Counted from the first letter of the stretch, positions 8,836 to 18,356 are shown. The stretch is 64,000 nt of DNA from Sphingobium wenxiniae (GCF_007830065.1 NZ_VLKK01000007.1:147479-211478), one strand, 5' to 3'. Numbers and translations: made by a program. The notes: generated by a model not told the origin, from the sequence alone.

Positions 8836-9465
8836 CTATTGAATAACGAAATTGGTAAAATAAACGTTATCGACGCCGCCATAGCCCGTCTTTTGCTTCA
8901 AAACATCGTTGATAACGCCCTTGATCCGGGTCTGGAGCTGCTTCTTCCCGTCGGGCGTCGCCAGCATGGCTTCGGGCTGCTGTGCCAGCAGCATCAGCAC
9001 CTGGCTGCGAATCGCCATTTCATGGGTCTTGATCGCCTCGATCACGCGCATGTCGTAATAGGTCGACACGGCGAGCGCGATCTGGGCGAAGGCGTCGCTG
9101 TCCGACATGTTGGACGTGAAGGGCGTCTGCAACTGGAAATAGGTCGCCTGATAGGCGGCGGGATTGGCCGGCGTGGGCAGGTCGATGCCCTTGCCCGGCG
9201 CATGGCCCGCGACGGCCGCGCCGCCGCCATGTCCTGCACCGCCCATGCCGTGCGCCTTGGCCACTTCCTCGGCATTTTCGCCCGCCAGCACGAGCACCGG
9301 CTTGTTCGGATCTTCCTTCGGGCCTTCTTCCTTGTGCGAGAAGAAACCGGCCGCATACAGCCCGCCGGCGGCCCCCGCGCCCCCGACAAGCGTGGCGATG
9401 ACGAGCATGACGATCATCTTCATGCTCCCGCCCTTTTTCTTCTTGGCCTTCGCCTCATCGCTCAT
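8836..9465 (-). CDS. fliL: flagellar basal body-associated protein FliL
   Basis: FliL (209 residues) is a single-pass inner-membrane protein that surrounds the stator in the periplasm and supports torque. It has a short Lys-rich cytoplasmic start (DEAKAKKKKGG), one membrane helix at about 16-41, then a Gly/Ala/His-rich linker to about 105. The periplasmic SPFH-like domain follows, with the YYDMRVIEAIKTHEMAIRSQVLMLL helix and the usual C-terminal VYFTNFVIQ. It sits between fliK and fliM in the fli operon. Confidence 0.92.
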   Translation of the reverse strand: MSDEAKAKKKKGGSMKMIVMLVIATLVGGAGAAGGLYAAGFFSHKEEGPKEDPNKPVLVLAGENAEEVAKAHGMGGAGHGGGAAVAGHAPGKGIDLPTPANPAAYQATYFQLQTPFTSNMSDSDAFAQIALAVSTYYDMRVIEAIKTHEMAIRSQVLMLLAQQPEAMLATPDGKKQLQTRIKGVINDVLKQKTGYGGVDNVYFTNFVIQ

Positions 9466-9491
9466 GGTTCATGTTCCCCGGAAATGATCGG

Positions 9492-11327
9492 TCACGCATA
9501 GCGCGCGCGGCGGGCATCGCCCGCGCCGTCGCCTGCGTCCTTTTGGTTAATAACGGCCCGGTCGGAGCTTGCTTTAAGGCCGGACGCGAAATTTTCGCGC
9601 GATTGCCAGTGCCCCTGCCGTTCGGACTGGCCCATGCCCTGTCCGCCCTGTCCGCCGCCCTGCCAAGCGGATGCGGCCCCCTGCGAGGAGGATTGCTGCC
9701 CCGGCTGCTGCTGCCCGGATTGCTGGCCGCCGGATTGCCCGGCTCCATCGGGGCGCGCGGCCTCCGTCATAGGGGGCGCGCGCTCGATCTTCACGTCGGA
9801 GATGCGGACCGCCGCCAAACCCGCGTCCAGACGAAGGCGGTCGCTGTCCTGCTTGAGGGCCAGCTCCGCCGCCTCATTGGCGACCGTCAGGCTGATCGCC
9901 GCGCCATCCGCGCCATGGCGGATGTCGACCTGAACCGGCCCCAACCGGCTGGCATTGATCTGGAAGCGTCCCTGCGCGCCATGCTGCGCCAGCCCGGCAA
10001 TGTCGCGCGCCAGACCGTCGATCCATTGACCCGACACGCCCATGTCGACGACCTGCGCGCCCAGGCTCGCGCCGATATCGGCGGCCGGCATGACGGCGGC
10101 AGGCGCGGCAGGCGCGCCGGCAGGCGCGACTTGCGGCAAGGGCGCCGTCCCATTCCCGGCGCTGTCCGTCTGGCCGATGGGAGCCGCGAGAGGCGCCATT
10201 TCCACGATCACCCGCTTCGCGTCCCGTCCGCCTGCATGCGCCGTTGCGATGGCTTCGGGTGCGCGGGCGGTTTCGGGCGACGGGCGCGCAAACTGCTCGC
10301 GCACCATCTGGAGCAGCGAAAGCGCTTCCGACCGCGGCAGCTTCGGGGCAGCGGCGGCGGACGGCGGCGCCTTCTCCGTCATCGCAGCAGCCACGGCATC
10401 GTCATCCGACGTCGACGCCGCCGCCTTGTCCATCGGGGCGACCGGCGGCTTGTCCACCGGGGCTACGGACGGCTTCGCTTCCACAAAAGCCGTGCCCTTG
10501 CCTTCCTTTTCCGGCACGGGAGGGGCGTTGCCATCGGGCTTGGGGGCTTCATCCGTCACGACGGGCCCGGCCTGCGTCCGCACGGGATTTTCCGGCTTGC
10601 CGGCCGCGCGCGCCGATCCCTGCGGGACCGGAACCGGCGGCGCGGATGCATCGATCTTTTCTGCCCGCTCCACCATTCCGCCCGGCTTCGCAGCCGATGG
10701 CGCGGATAGCACAACCTCCCCGTCCTTCGCGGCCGACCCATGCGGCGGGGCAGGAACAGCCGGGACCGCAGGCGCGACGATCACCGGCGGGGCTGGCAAT
10801 GCCGGCGACGCAATCGCCGTTGCGGTCTCGTCCGTCGTCTTCGCTTGGGCCTTATCGGCCGGTTTCTCGTCCTCCACGGGTTTGGCGTCACCGGCCTCCA
10901 TGTCCAGGGCGTCACTGGCGGCCTCGGGCCGCTCCTCCGACGGAGGGACCGCCATGGGCTTTGGATCGGCCTGCACGGCCACCGCCGGGGCCTTGCCGAT
11001 GTCCTCCGGTTCGACCGGCACGTCCGTCGCTTCGACGGGCGGCAAGGGCGTGGCGGGCGCGGTCGGGAAGAACCGCTCCCCCGGATTGCCGGGAACGATC
11101 GTCATGGGCGGAACGAAATCCGCGCCGCCCTCCTCCATCTCCGCTTCGCCAAGGCGCGGCGGGGCGTCGGAAACCGCAACGGCATCCCCCTTCATGGAGC
11201 CGTTCAGCAAGGCCGCGAAATCGACCTCGCCCGCCGGAGAAGCCGCGCCGGTCCCATCGCCGGGCACGGGCAGCTTCATCGCGGCGGAGGAAAACAGAAG
11301 CGCCTTGAGACTGGTCAACATGGTCAT
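9492..11327 (-). CDS. fliK: flagellar hook-length control protein
   Basis: A 611-residue protein rich in Ala, Pro, Glu and Lys, consistent with FliK, the secreted ruler that measures the hook and triggers the FlhB switch. The compact C-terminal domain (about residues 395-520) has the hook-control pattern WIDGLARDIAGL and RFQINASRLGPVQVDIRH; after it comes a Gln/Gly-rich tail. The start is set at ATG 11325-11327, preceded by GGGGAGAA. It begins one base after fliJ ends, the standard fliJ-fliK order. The long low-complexity middle makes homology weak, so the call rests on the C-domain and position. Confidence 0.88.
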   Translation of the reverse strand: MTMLTSLKALLFSSAAMKLPVPGDGTGAASPAGEVDFAALLNGSMKGDAVAVSDAPPRLGEAEMEEGGADFVPPMTIVPGNPGERFFPTAPATPLPPVEATDVPVEPEDIGKAPAVAVQADPKPMAVPPSEERPEAASDALDMEAGDAKPVEDEKPADKAQAKTTDETATAIASPALPAPPVIVAPAVPAVPAPPHGSAAKDGEVVLSAPSAAKPGGMVERAEKIDASAPPVPVPQGSARAAGKPENPVRTQAGPVVTDEAPKPDGNAPPVPEKEGKGTAFVEAKPSVAPVDKPPVAPMDKAAASTSDDDAVAAAMTEKAPPSAAAAPKLPRSEALSLLQMVREQFARPSPETARAPEAIATAHAGGRDAKRVIVEMAPLAAPIGQTDSAGNGTAPLPQVAPAGAPAAPAAVMPAADIGASLGAQVVDMGVSGQWIDGLARDIAGLAQHGAQGRFQINASRLGPVQVDIRHGADGAAISLTVANEAAELALKQDSDRLRLDAGLAAVRISDVKIERAPPMTEAARPDGAGQSGGQQSGQQQPGQQSSSQGAASAWQGGGQGGQGMGQSERQGHWQSRENFASGLKASSDRAVINQKDAGDGAGDARRARYA

Positions 11328-11328
11328 G

Positions 11329-11754
11329 TCACAGTTCTCCCCTGCGTTGCATCCGGCGATAGCTTGGCAGCGCCGCCAGCCGGTTTTCACGCCATTCTTC
11401 CAGGTCCGCCCGAGCGCGGTCCTTCAATCTCGTTGCGATTTCCTTGTCGCGGTTCGCCGCGAGGCTGAGATTCTCTTTCACCTCCACCTTGCGCCGCGCA
11501 TCATAAAGAGCGCCGTCGAGCTGGCGTCCCGCCTGCTCCAGCCGCCCCGCCAACTCCTGCATCGCGGCGAAGGACGCGCCGTTCGCCGCGCCCTCGGCCT
11601 GGAACAGGTCGCTCCGCACCCGGCGCAGGCGTTCGGCATTATGGGCGATGCCCTCCGCCTCGTCCCGCGCGCGCGCCGTTTCCGCCGCCGCCATGGCATG
11701 TTGCACATGGCGCACGCGCAGCACGCGCTGGCGGCGGGCGACAAGGCCCTTCAC
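11329..11754 (-). CDS. fliJ: flagellar export protein FliJ
   Basis: FliJ (141 residues) is a soluble coiled-coil stalk that links the FliI ATPase ring to FlhA, like the gamma subunit of F-type ATPases. The whole protein is predicted helical with long Arg/Glu/Ala heptads; no membrane segment is present. It overlaps the end of fliI by 4 bases and precedes fliK. Sequence conservation in this family is low, so position between fliI and fliK is a major part of the evidence. Confidence 0.85.
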   Translation of the reverse strand: MKGLVARRQRVLRVRHVQHAMAAAETARARDEAEGIAHNAERLRRVRSDLFQAEGAANGASFAAMQELAGRLEQAGRQLDGALYDARRKVEVKENLSLAANRDKEIATRLKDRARADLEEWRENRLAALPSYRRMQRRGEL

Positions 11755-13079
11755 GCGCCGAACTCCGCCATCAGCGCGTCAGCACTGGTGGAAAGGTCGA
11801 CGCGGCTTTTCTGGTCCTGCTGGATGAAGTCCAGGATTTCCTGCCGCCGCTGCACCGCTTCGTCGATCACCGGATCATTGCCGGGGCGATAGGCGCCCAT
11901 CAGGATCAGGTCGCGATTTTCCTCATAAGCGGCCCAAAGCCGCCGATAGGCCGCCGCCGCCACGCGATGCTCGTCCGGCACCACATCGGCCATGACGCGC
12001 GAGAGGGACTTGCCGATGTCGATGGCGGGAAAGATCGCCTGCTCCGACAGATGACGGGAAAGCACGAAATGGCCGTCCACAATGGCCCGCGCCGCATCCA
12101 CGATGGGATCGTCAGTGTCGTCGCCATCGGCCAGCACCGTATACAGCGCCGTAATAGATCCCCCCGTGCGCGAATCCACGCCCGCCCGCTCCACCAAACG
12201 CGGGATCAGCGCCAGCGCCGAAGGGGGATAGCCCTTCATCGCGGGCGGTTCGCCCAGCGCCAGCCCGATTTCCCGCTGGGCATGGGCGCAGCGCGTCAGG
12301 CTGTCGATCAGCAGCAGCACCTTCTTGCCGCGCGCCCGGAAATATTCGGCGATGGCCGTCGCCCGCGCCGCCGCGCGCAGGCGCAGGATCGGCGGATGAT
12401 CGGCCGGAACCGCGACGACGATGCTCTTGTGCATCGTGCCCTTGAGCTTGGTTTCGAGGAAATCGCTGACTTCACGTCCGCGCTCGCCGATCAGGCCCGC
12501 GATCACGATATCCGCTTCCGCGCCCGCGATCATCTGGCCCATCAGCACGGATTTGCCGACGCCCGAACCCGCGATGATGGCGATGCGCTGTCCCCGCCCG
12601 GCGGTCAGCAGCGCATTGACGGCGCGCACGCCGAGGTCAAAAGGCTCAGTCACGCGCCCGCGATCCAGCACATTGCCCTGAACGCCGTTCAGCGGCCAGC
12701 TTCCGCCCGCGATGATCGGTCCCTTGCGGTCGAGCGGCTGCCCCATGGCGTCGATGACGCGCCCGATCAGCCCTTCGCCGACCTGCACCATGTTCGCCTG
12801 GCTGTCCGGCTCGACCCGCGCGCCATTTTCCAGCGGCGCGCCATTGTCGAGCGGCACCAGCAGCGTGCGTTCCCCCCGGAAACCCACGACCTCCGCCCGC
12901 GCGATCGTTCCATCGGAAGCGATCACCCGCGCGCCCGCGCCGATGGGGCGGCGGAAACCCGTCACTTCCAGCATACCGGCATCGTGGCTCACCAGCCGTC
13001 CCACATGGCGGGGCTGGCGGTTCTGCACCTGCAAATGATCGAACAGCGTCTCCGCCTGGGCGATTGCGGCCCGGATCAT
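11751..13079 (-). CDS. fliI: flagellum-specific ATPase
   Basis: FliI (442 residues) is the hexameric ATPase that prepares export substrates. The Walker A motif GSGVGKS lies near residue 160 and Walker B LLIDSLTR near 240; the segment GLIGERGREVSDF is diagnostic for flagellar/type III ATPases. The ATG at 13077-13079 gives MIRAAIAQAETL; the longer frame upstream would overlap fliH and adds unrelated sequence. The gene overlaps fliJ by 4 bases and follows fliH after 13 bases. Confidence 0.95.
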   Translation of the reverse strand: MIRAAIAQAETLFDHLQVQNRQPRHVGRLVSHDAGMLEVTGFRRPIGAGARVIASDGTIARAEVVGFRGERTLLVPLDNGAPLENGARVEPDSQANMVQVGEGLIGRVIDAMGQPLDRKGPIIAGGSWPLNGVQGNVLDRGRVTEPFDLGVRAVNALLTAGRGQRIAIIAGSGVGKSVLMGQMIAGAEADIVIAGLIGERGREVSDFLETKLKGTMHKSIVVAVPADHPPILRLRAAARATAIAEYFRARGKKVLLLIDSLTRCAHAQREIGLALGEPPAMKGYPPSALALIPRLVERAGVDSRTGGSITALYTVLADGDDTDDPIVDAARAIVDGHFVLSRHLSEQAIFPAIDIGKSLSRVMADVVPDEHRVAAAAYRRLWAAYEENRDLILMGAYRPGNDPVIDEAVQRRQEILDFIQQDQKSRVDLSTSADALMAEFGA

Positions 13080-13092
13080 GCCCAATCTCCTT

Positions 13093-13737
13093 TCATGAAC
13101 GGCCCTCCATATCGTCGAGCAAAGCGCGCAGCCGGGCGAGCCGCACGTCCGGCCCATCCTCGACCCAGCCGTCAGCCGTATCGAGCCGCACGCAGCCCCG
13201 GCTCATCGACGCGTCCGCGACCAGCTTCACGCCGACCTGCCCGCCATCGACCAGCGGCATGTCGTCGGGGTGCAGGTGCAGGGCGCTCTTGCCCTCATTC
13301 TCGTCGATGAAGGCCGCAATGGTTTCGCATCGCTGTTGCAGCAGCTCCGCGTCGATCGCCACTTCGCCCACAATCTGCGAGACGAGCCGGATGACCGTGG
13401 CCGACAGCATCGTGGCCAGGGTTCCGCTGGGCGCGGGCGTCAGCATCTCCAACGCCTCGGCCAGCCGGTTGCGCGCTTCCGCATCGCTGGCCATGCCCTC
13501 TTCGGTCACGCGGCAGCCTTCATCGAACCCCTGCGCGAAGGCTTCGATCCGCGCCTGCTCCAGCGGATCGCCTTCCGGTTCCGCATCGGCATAGGCCGCC
13601 ATCCGCATCGCCTGCGTCTGCGCGCCCGGCGGCGCGGTGTAGAGGCTGCGGAAACCGCTGCTTTCGATCCGCGCCACACCCGCGACGGGGATGCTGGCGA
13701 TGTCGCTGCCGCTCTCGGCCGCCCAGAAATTAGACAA
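13093..13737 (-). CDS. fliH: flagellar export regulator FliH
   Basis: FliH (214 residues) dimerises as the peripheral stalk of the export ATPase complex and ties FliI to FliN. The N-terminal region is variable; the middle is helical with an acidic EQARIEAFAQGFDEG stretch, and the C-terminal domain holds IVGEVAIDAELLQQR and LHLHPDDMPLV, as in the FliH/YscL family. It overlaps fliG by 8 bases and precedes fliI by 13. The GxxxG repeats of enterobacterial FliH are not evident. Confidence 0.88.
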   Translation of the reverse strand: MSNFWAAESGSDIASIPVAGVARIESSGFRSLYTAPPGAQTQAMRMAAYADAEPEGDPLEQARIEAFAQGFDEGCRVTEEGMASDAEARNRLAEALEMLTPAPSGTLATMLSATVIRLVSQIVGEVAIDAELLQQRCETIAAFIDENEGKSALHLHPDDMPLVDGGQVGVKLVADASMSRGCVRLDTADGWVEDGPDVRLARLRALLDDMEGRS

Positions 13738-14749
13738 AGTCGTTCCCCTTGCCGCCCAGCATGATCGTGCCCGCGTCGGCCATGCGGCGCGCGGTGCCGA
13801 TGATGAGCTTCTGCGCGTCGATGACTTCGGCGAGGCGGATCGGCCCGCGCTCCTCGATCTCGTCGGCGATGGCTTGGGCCGCGCGGGCGGACATGCAGGC
13901 GAAGATCTTCGCCTTCAGCACCTCGTTCGCGCCCTTGAGCGCAACCACCAGCACCTGACTGTCCACCGTCCGCATCAGCGTGCCCAGATTCTTGTCGTCC
14001 ATGTCGATGAGGTTGTCGAAGACGAACATCTCCTCCTCGATGGTCTGGGCGATCATCTTGTCCCGCTTGGCCAGCGCCTTGATGATGCGCTGCTCATTAT
14101 CCTTGCGGACATTGTTCATGATGGCGGCGGCCTCGACGGTGCCGCCCCGCTGCGACGCCGCGCCCTGCTTCTTGGTCGCCGGGCCGCGCATCAGAAGCTG
14201 TTCCAGATCGTCCAAGGCCTCGTTGGAAACCGGCCCCAGCGTGGCGATGCGATAGACGATCTCTTCCTGATATTCCGCCGGCAGCAATTGCAGCACATCG
14301 GCCGCGACGGGCGCTTCCAGATGGGCTAGCACAATCGCCATGATCTGCGGATGCTCCGCCTCGATCAGGGACGCGATCTCCTTCGCGTCCATCCACTTCA
14401 GCATCTCAAGCTGGGTCGAGCGCGTCGGCGGCGTGATCCGCGCCAATATGGTTTCGGCCCGCTCCTCGCCCAGCGCCTTGGTCATCGCGCCCCGGATATG
14501 CTGGGTCGCGCCATAGCCGATGGTGGTGCGCTTCTTCGCCTTGGAAACGAAATGGTCGAGCGCCTGATTGACCTCGTCCACCTCGACATCCGCGACGTCA
14601 TACATGGCGTTGCCGAGCTGGCGCACTTCGTCGGGCTCCAGCCGCGAGAGGATCTGCGCGGCCTCATCCTCGTTGAACAGCATCAGCAGGACGGCGGCGG
14701 CGGCGCTGCCTTTCAGCGCCGCGGGGGTTGCGGAGGCGGCCTCAGGCAT
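13730..14749 (-). CDS. fliG: flagellar motor switch protein FliG
   Basis: FliG (339 residues) joins the MS ring to the C ring and meets the stator. The N-terminal domain starts after a short Ala-rich tail with KGSAAAAVLLMLFNEDEAAQILSRLEPDEV; the middle domain has EHPQIMAIVLAHLE, the EHPQ motif that binds FliM. The C-terminal torque domain includes IDMDDKNLGTLMR and the charged residues in RAAQAIADEIEERGPIRLAEVI. Length is normal. It overlaps both fliF and fliH by 8 bases. Confidence 0.96.
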   Translation of the reverse strand: MPEAASATPAALKGSAAAAVLLMLFNEDEAAQILSRLEPDEVRQLGNAMYDVADVEVDEVNQALDHFVSKAKKRTTIGYGATQHIRGAMTKALGEERAETILARITPPTRSTQLEMLKWMDAKEIASLIEAEHPQIMAIVLAHLEAPVAADVLQLLPAEYQEEIVYRIATLGPVSNEALDDLEQLLMRGPATKKQGAASQRGGTVEAAAIMNNVRKDNEQRIIKALAKRDKMIAQTIEEEMFVFDNLIDMDDKNLGTLMRTVDSQVLVVALKGANEVLKAKIFACMSARAAQAIADEIEERGPIRLAEVIDAQKLIIGTARRMADAGTIMLGGKGNDFV

Positions 14750-16496
14750 TGTCCTTCTTCCCCTCCTTGAGCAGGTCGCGCACGACCAGCGCGGCCCGGT
14801 CCGGGTCCTGCTTCACGAAATTGCGGATCAGATCGGCGCGCTGGCTATAGTCCGGCGCCGAGGAGATCATGTCGAGCGTGATCGGTCGCCCCTCGCCGGG
14901 ATTTTCCGCAGCATGGCGCGTCAGTTCGCCGGAAATCTCGCGGCCGATGCGCTGGCCGTTTGCGGCGGCGTCAGCGGCGGCGGCCTCCTGCGCGGCGGCC
15001 CGGCGCTTGAGCAGCGGGCGGCCAATGCTGAAGATCAGCAGCAGAGCAACCAGCAGCGCCGACACATTGCGGACCAGCGGCGACATCCAGTCGGCTTCAT
15101 ACCAGGGGGCCTTCACCTCTTCCGCCTTGACGAAACCGCGTGAGGACAGGGCCACCACGTCGCCCCGGCTCTGGTCGAAACCGATCGCGCCCTTCACCAA
15201 GGCTTCCAGCGCGGCGATTTCCTGCGCGCTGCGGGGCTTGCCGTCCGCGCCATTGTCGAGCGCGACGGCGACCGACAGGCGCTTGACCGTGCCCACCGCG
15301 TCGCGGGTGACGGACACTTCGCGGCCCAGCTCGAAATTGCGGTTGAAGGTTTCCTCGGTCTTCAGGACCGGATTGGGCGGCGTGCCCGGTTGAGCGGCGG
15401 CGTTCGCGCCATTTCCGGTCTGCCCCTGCTGCACGGCCTGGCCGTTGGGATTGGTCTGCGTCACGGTCGGATTGACCGGCGCCTGATTGCTGAGCGCGCC
15501 GGGGATGCCGCCGGCCTCGCCATTGCCCTGACCGCGCGGGTCGGACTGCCAGCTTCCCTGCTCGCTGCGAAGGCGCGCCTCATCCTGCGGATAGGTTTCC
15601 CGCGTCGCCTGACGCTCGGCGAAGTTGAGTTCGGCATGAACCTCGGTCGAAAAATTGCCTGCGCCCAGGATCGGCGTCAGCAGCGCGACGACCGACTGGC
15701 GATAGCGATCCTCCACCCGGTCCTGCACCGCAAGCTGGCGGTCGTCGGCGGAATTGGCGTCATTATTGCTGAGCAAACGGCCATTTTGATCGACCACCGA
15801 AATATCCTGCGGATTAAGCTCCGGGATGGAGGAGGCGACCAGATGCACGATGGCGCTCACCTGCTGGTCGGTCAGCGTCCGTCCCTGCGCCAGACGCAGC
15901 ATGACGGAGGCGGTGGGCTTGGCCCGGTCGCGCAGGAACACGCTGGGCGGCTCGACCGCCAGATGCACCTTCGCGCTTTCCACGGAATCGATCGCCTCGA
16001 TCGTGCGGGCAAGGTCCATTTCCCGCGCCGACCGCAGCTTTTCGCCTTCCACCGCGCGGCTTGCGCCCATGGGCAGGCTGTCGATCATGCTGTTGCCGTC
16101 GGGCGCGCTCTTGGGCAGGCCCTGCGCGGCGAGCATCATCTTCGCCTTGAAATAATCGTCCTGCGATACGGTCATCCCGCCCGCATTGTCGAAGCTGTAG
16201 CGCACGCCGTTCTGGTCCAGCACCTGCGCCACCGCCGATTTGTCCCCGTCGGGCAAGGCGCGGAACAGGTCGCGCTGCGGCGGTTCGCGCAGCGCCAGCC
16301 AGGCAAGACCCGCCATGGCTACCACGCCCAGCAGGCCCAGCAGCGGCAGGCTCTTCGCCACCGCAGGCTGCTTCATGAAGCCGGTGAAGCGCGCCTTCAG
16401 CGCATCGACGCCTTTCGCGCCGCCGCCGAACAAGGTCGCCGTGAGGGCAGGCGTAGCGGCCGCGCCGCTATCGAGGGTAAGTGCGTTCTCGCTCAT
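14742..16496 (-). CDS. fliF: flagellar MS-ring protein
   Basis: FliF (584 residues) builds the inner-membrane MS ring. Two membrane helices are seen, at about 52-68 (SLPLLGLLGVVAMAGLAWLAL) and about 475-495 (VRNVSALLVALLLIFSI). Between them are the ring-building domains, including LARTIEAIDSVESAKVHLAVEPPSVFLRD and SVVDQNGRLLS. A Gly/Asn/Gln-rich insert at about 310-380 is unstructured. The C-terminal cytoplasmic tail (about 545-584), YSQRADLIRNFVKQDPDRAALVVRDLL, is the FliG-binding part. It follows fliE by one base. Confidence 0.95.
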   Translation of the reverse strand: MSENALTLDSGAAATPALTATLFGGGAKGVDALKARFTGFMKQPAVAKSLPLLGLLGVVAMAGLAWLALREPPQRDLFRALPDGDKSAVAQVLDQNGVRYSFDNAGGMTVSQDDYFKAKMMLAAQGLPKSAPDGNSMIDSLPMGASRAVEGEKLRSAREMDLARTIEAIDSVESAKVHLAVEPPSVFLRDRAKPTASVMLRLAQGRTLTDQQVSAIVHLVASSIPELNPQDISVVDQNGRLLSNNDANSADDRQLAVQDRVEDRYRQSVVALLTPILGAGNFSTEVHAELNFAERQATRETYPQDEARLRSEQGSWQSDPRGQGNGEAGGIPGALSNQAPVNPTVTQTNPNGQAVQQGQTGNGANAAAQPGTPPNPVLKTEETFNRNFELGREVSVTRDAVGTVKRLSVAVALDNGADGKPRSAQEIAALEALVKGAIGFDQSRGDVVALSSRGFVKAEEVKAPWYEADWMSPLVRNVSALLVALLLIFSIGRPLLKRRAAAQEAAAADAAANGQRIGREISGELTRHAAENPGEGRPITLDMISSAPDYSQRADLIRNFVKQDPDRAALVVRDLLKEGKKDNA

Positions 16497-16497
16497 A

Positions 16498-16857
16498 TTA
16501 CACCGGCATGCTCATGATGTCCTTGTAAGCGGACAGCAATTTGTTGCGGACCTGAAGGGTGGCTTCGAAACTGACCGACGCCTGCTGCTTTGCCAGCATG
16601 ACGGCGGCGATGTCCGTCGTTTCCCCCCGTTCGAAGGCGGCGGCGGCTTCCCCCGCCTGACTTTGCAGGCCATTGACCTGATCCAGCGCGGACTTGAGCG
16701 CCTGCGTGAAATTGCCGGGCGCCGTCGCATCGGCGCCGCCCGTTCCGGCCACGCCGCCGGCATTGCCGGTCGAAGCGACGTCGCGCAGCGCGGCGTTCTT
16801 CTGAAGGATGGCGTTGCGGATCGCCATCACGCTATCGGTGGGAGAGATGCTGCTCAT
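16498..16857 (-). CDS. fliE: hook-basal body adaptor FliE
   Basis: FliE (119 residues) connects the MS ring and the rod. The C-terminal part, AVMLAKQQASVSFEATLQVRNKLLSAYKDIMSMPV, is the conserved FliE signature; the middle carries FTQALKSALDQVNGLQ. The first 45 residues are Ala/Gly-rich and variable. It starts 11 bases after the sigma-54 activator gene ends and precedes fliF by 1 base. No clear promoter fits in the 11-base gap, so it is probably transcribed with, or from inside, the activator gene. Confidence 0.93.
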   Translation of the reverse strand: MSSISPTDSVMAIRNAILQKNAALRDVASTGNAGGVAGTGGADATAPGNFTQALKSALDQVNGLQSQAGEAAAAFERGETTDIAAVMLAKQQASVSFEATLQVRNKLLSAYKDIMSMPV

Positions 16858-16868
16858 CCTCTAATTCC

Positions 16869-18128
16869 TCACGCCGCGGCCAGTTCGCGCATCTCGGCCA
16901 GCCGATAGCGCAGGGTGCGTTCCGAAATGCCGAGCTTGCGGGCAGCGGCGGCGCGGTGGCCGTCCGTTTCGCGCAGCGCAAGGCGGATGGCTTCCAGCTT
17001 GGACATGCGCGCCACGTCGCGCAGGCGGATCGGCTCGTCCGGCACCAGGATCGGCGCGGAACGGCGAACCGGCTGCGGCGCGGCGGCCAGATGCAGGTCG
17101 TCGGCGTCGATCCGCGCGCCGTCGCGCAGCACCAGAGCCCGTTGCAGCACATTGCCCAGCTCGCGGGCATTGCCCGGCCAGGCATGATCCTCCAGCTTCG
17201 CCAGCGCTTGCGGAGTCGGCCAGACGAAGGCGTCCTTCGCCAAATCCTGATGACGCAGCAGCATGGCGGCGGCGATAGCGGCGATGTCGCCGGGACGCTC
17301 GGCCAGCGGGCGCAATTCCAGCGGCATGACGTTCAAACGCCAGTAAAGGTCTTCGCGGAACCGTCCGGCGGCGCATTCGTCGGCCAGATTGCGGTTGCAC
17401 GCGGCGATCACGCGGACATTGACGGGCACCGGATGGGTCGCGCCGACGGGAAGGACTTCGCCCTCCTGCAACGCGCGCAGCAGCTTCGCCTGAAGCGCCA
17501 GCGGCAGTTCGGCGATCTCGTCGAGGAACAGCGTGCCGCCGTCCGCCGCCAGGAACAGCCCTTCGGACGCATTGGCCGCGCCGGTGAAGCTGCCCTTCTT
17601 GTGGCCGAACAACATCGCTTCCATCATGGTTTCGGGCAAAGCGGCGCAATTGACCGCGATGAAGTCCCGCGAAATACGGCCCGACTGGGCGTGAAGGAAG
17701 CGCGCCATGCCTTCCTTGCCGGTGCCGGTATCGCCCTGGATCAGCACGGTGGCGTCGCTGCGCGCCACCCGCCCCGCCAGCGTCATCAATCGGGCGCTGG
17801 CATTGTCGCCGACAGCGGGAATGGCGTCGGGACGAGCCAGCTCCGCGATCAGCGCGAAGGCGAAACCCATATCCTCCAGGCCGAAAGCCACGCGGGCGGG
17901 CAGGCCATTGGCGGCGGGCACCAGCGAAGGCGCGCCATCGATCAGGTTGATCAGAATATCGCGATGGGTCGCATGGGCGATCTCGGCCGCCAGCAGCACG
18001 CGCCGGTCGTCGCGGTCGCGCGGCGACGCGGCATCCACCGCCCGCACGGCGAAAAAGGCATTTTCAAGCCAGTGCTGCAACCCCGGAACCAGCGCGCAGA
18101 CCCTTTGGCTCACGTCGAGAGACGACAT
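16869..18128 (-). CDS. sigma-54-dependent flagellar transcription activator (FlbD/FleQ type)
   Basis: A 419-residue bacterial enhancer-binding protein. An N-terminal domain of about 105 residues has no clear receiver motif. The AAA+ domain follows, with Walker A GDTGTGKE at 132-139, the sigma-54 contact loop GSFTGA at 179-184 (consensus GAFTGA) and Walker B GGTLFLDEI at 197-205. A Fis-type helix-turn-helix ends the protein (LRETDGHRAAAARKLGISERTLRYRL). The ATG at 18126-18128 is chosen because GGGGA stands 6 bases ahead; another ATG two codons upstream touches that site. Position at the head of the fliE operon and four sigma-54 promoters on nearby flagellar genes make it the likely class II activator. 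Confidence 0.9.
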   Translation of the reverse strand: MSSLDVSQRVCALVPGLQHWLENAFFAVRAVDAASPRDRDDRRVLLAAEIAHATHRDILINLIDGAPSLVPAANGLPARVAFGLEDMGFAFALIAELARPDAIPAVGDNASARLMTLAGRVARSDATVLIQGDTGTGKEGMARFLHAQSGRISRDFIAVNCAALPETMMEAMLFGHKKGSFTGAANASEGLFLAADGGTLFLDEIAELPLALQAKLLRALQEGEVLPVGATHPVPVNVRVIAACNRNLADECAAGRFREDLYWRLNVMPLELRPLAERPGDIAAIAAAMLLRHQDLAKDAFVWPTPQALAKLEDHAWPGNARELGNVLQRALVLRDGARIDADDLHLAAAPQPVRRSAPILVPDEPIRLRDVARMSKLEAIRLALRETDGHRAAAARKLGISERTLRYRLAEMRELAAA

Positions 18129-18239
18129 GCACATTCCCCATATATGTGGCTAGCCAGTGCCCCCGCACTTCCAGCCCCCTTTCGATAGGGCCATGTTTGC
18201 GCCCTTCATGGTTATCATATGGTTAACCTCGCCTTCCCC

Positions 18240-18256
18240 TTGCCGCCGACCGGCAA
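18240..18256. promoter_or_regulatory. inverted repeat TTGCCG-N5-CGGCAA
   Basis: A perfect 6-bp inverted repeat with a 5-base centre lies about 112 bases upstream of the sigma-54 activator start and 100 bases upstream of the fliC promoter. Its half-sites are the same hexamers as in the paired boxes at 29388-29424, but in the opposite order. It may be an autoregulatory site of the activator; this is inference. Confidence 0.35.
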
Positions 18257-18356
18257 TTTTTTTCCGCCCGGCAGACCATTTTTCCGCACTTCTTATATGC
18301 ACGCGCGCGTAAGAGGCCGTTTTCCCGGTCTTTTTCAAAAAAATCGCATCTGCCCC

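Noticed and set aside
18150..18185. Possible sigma-54 promoter for the activator gene (TGGAAG-N5-GGGCA on the minus strand)
   Set aside because: GG-N10-GC spacing is present, but the rest of both elements matches poorly, unlike the four clear sites.
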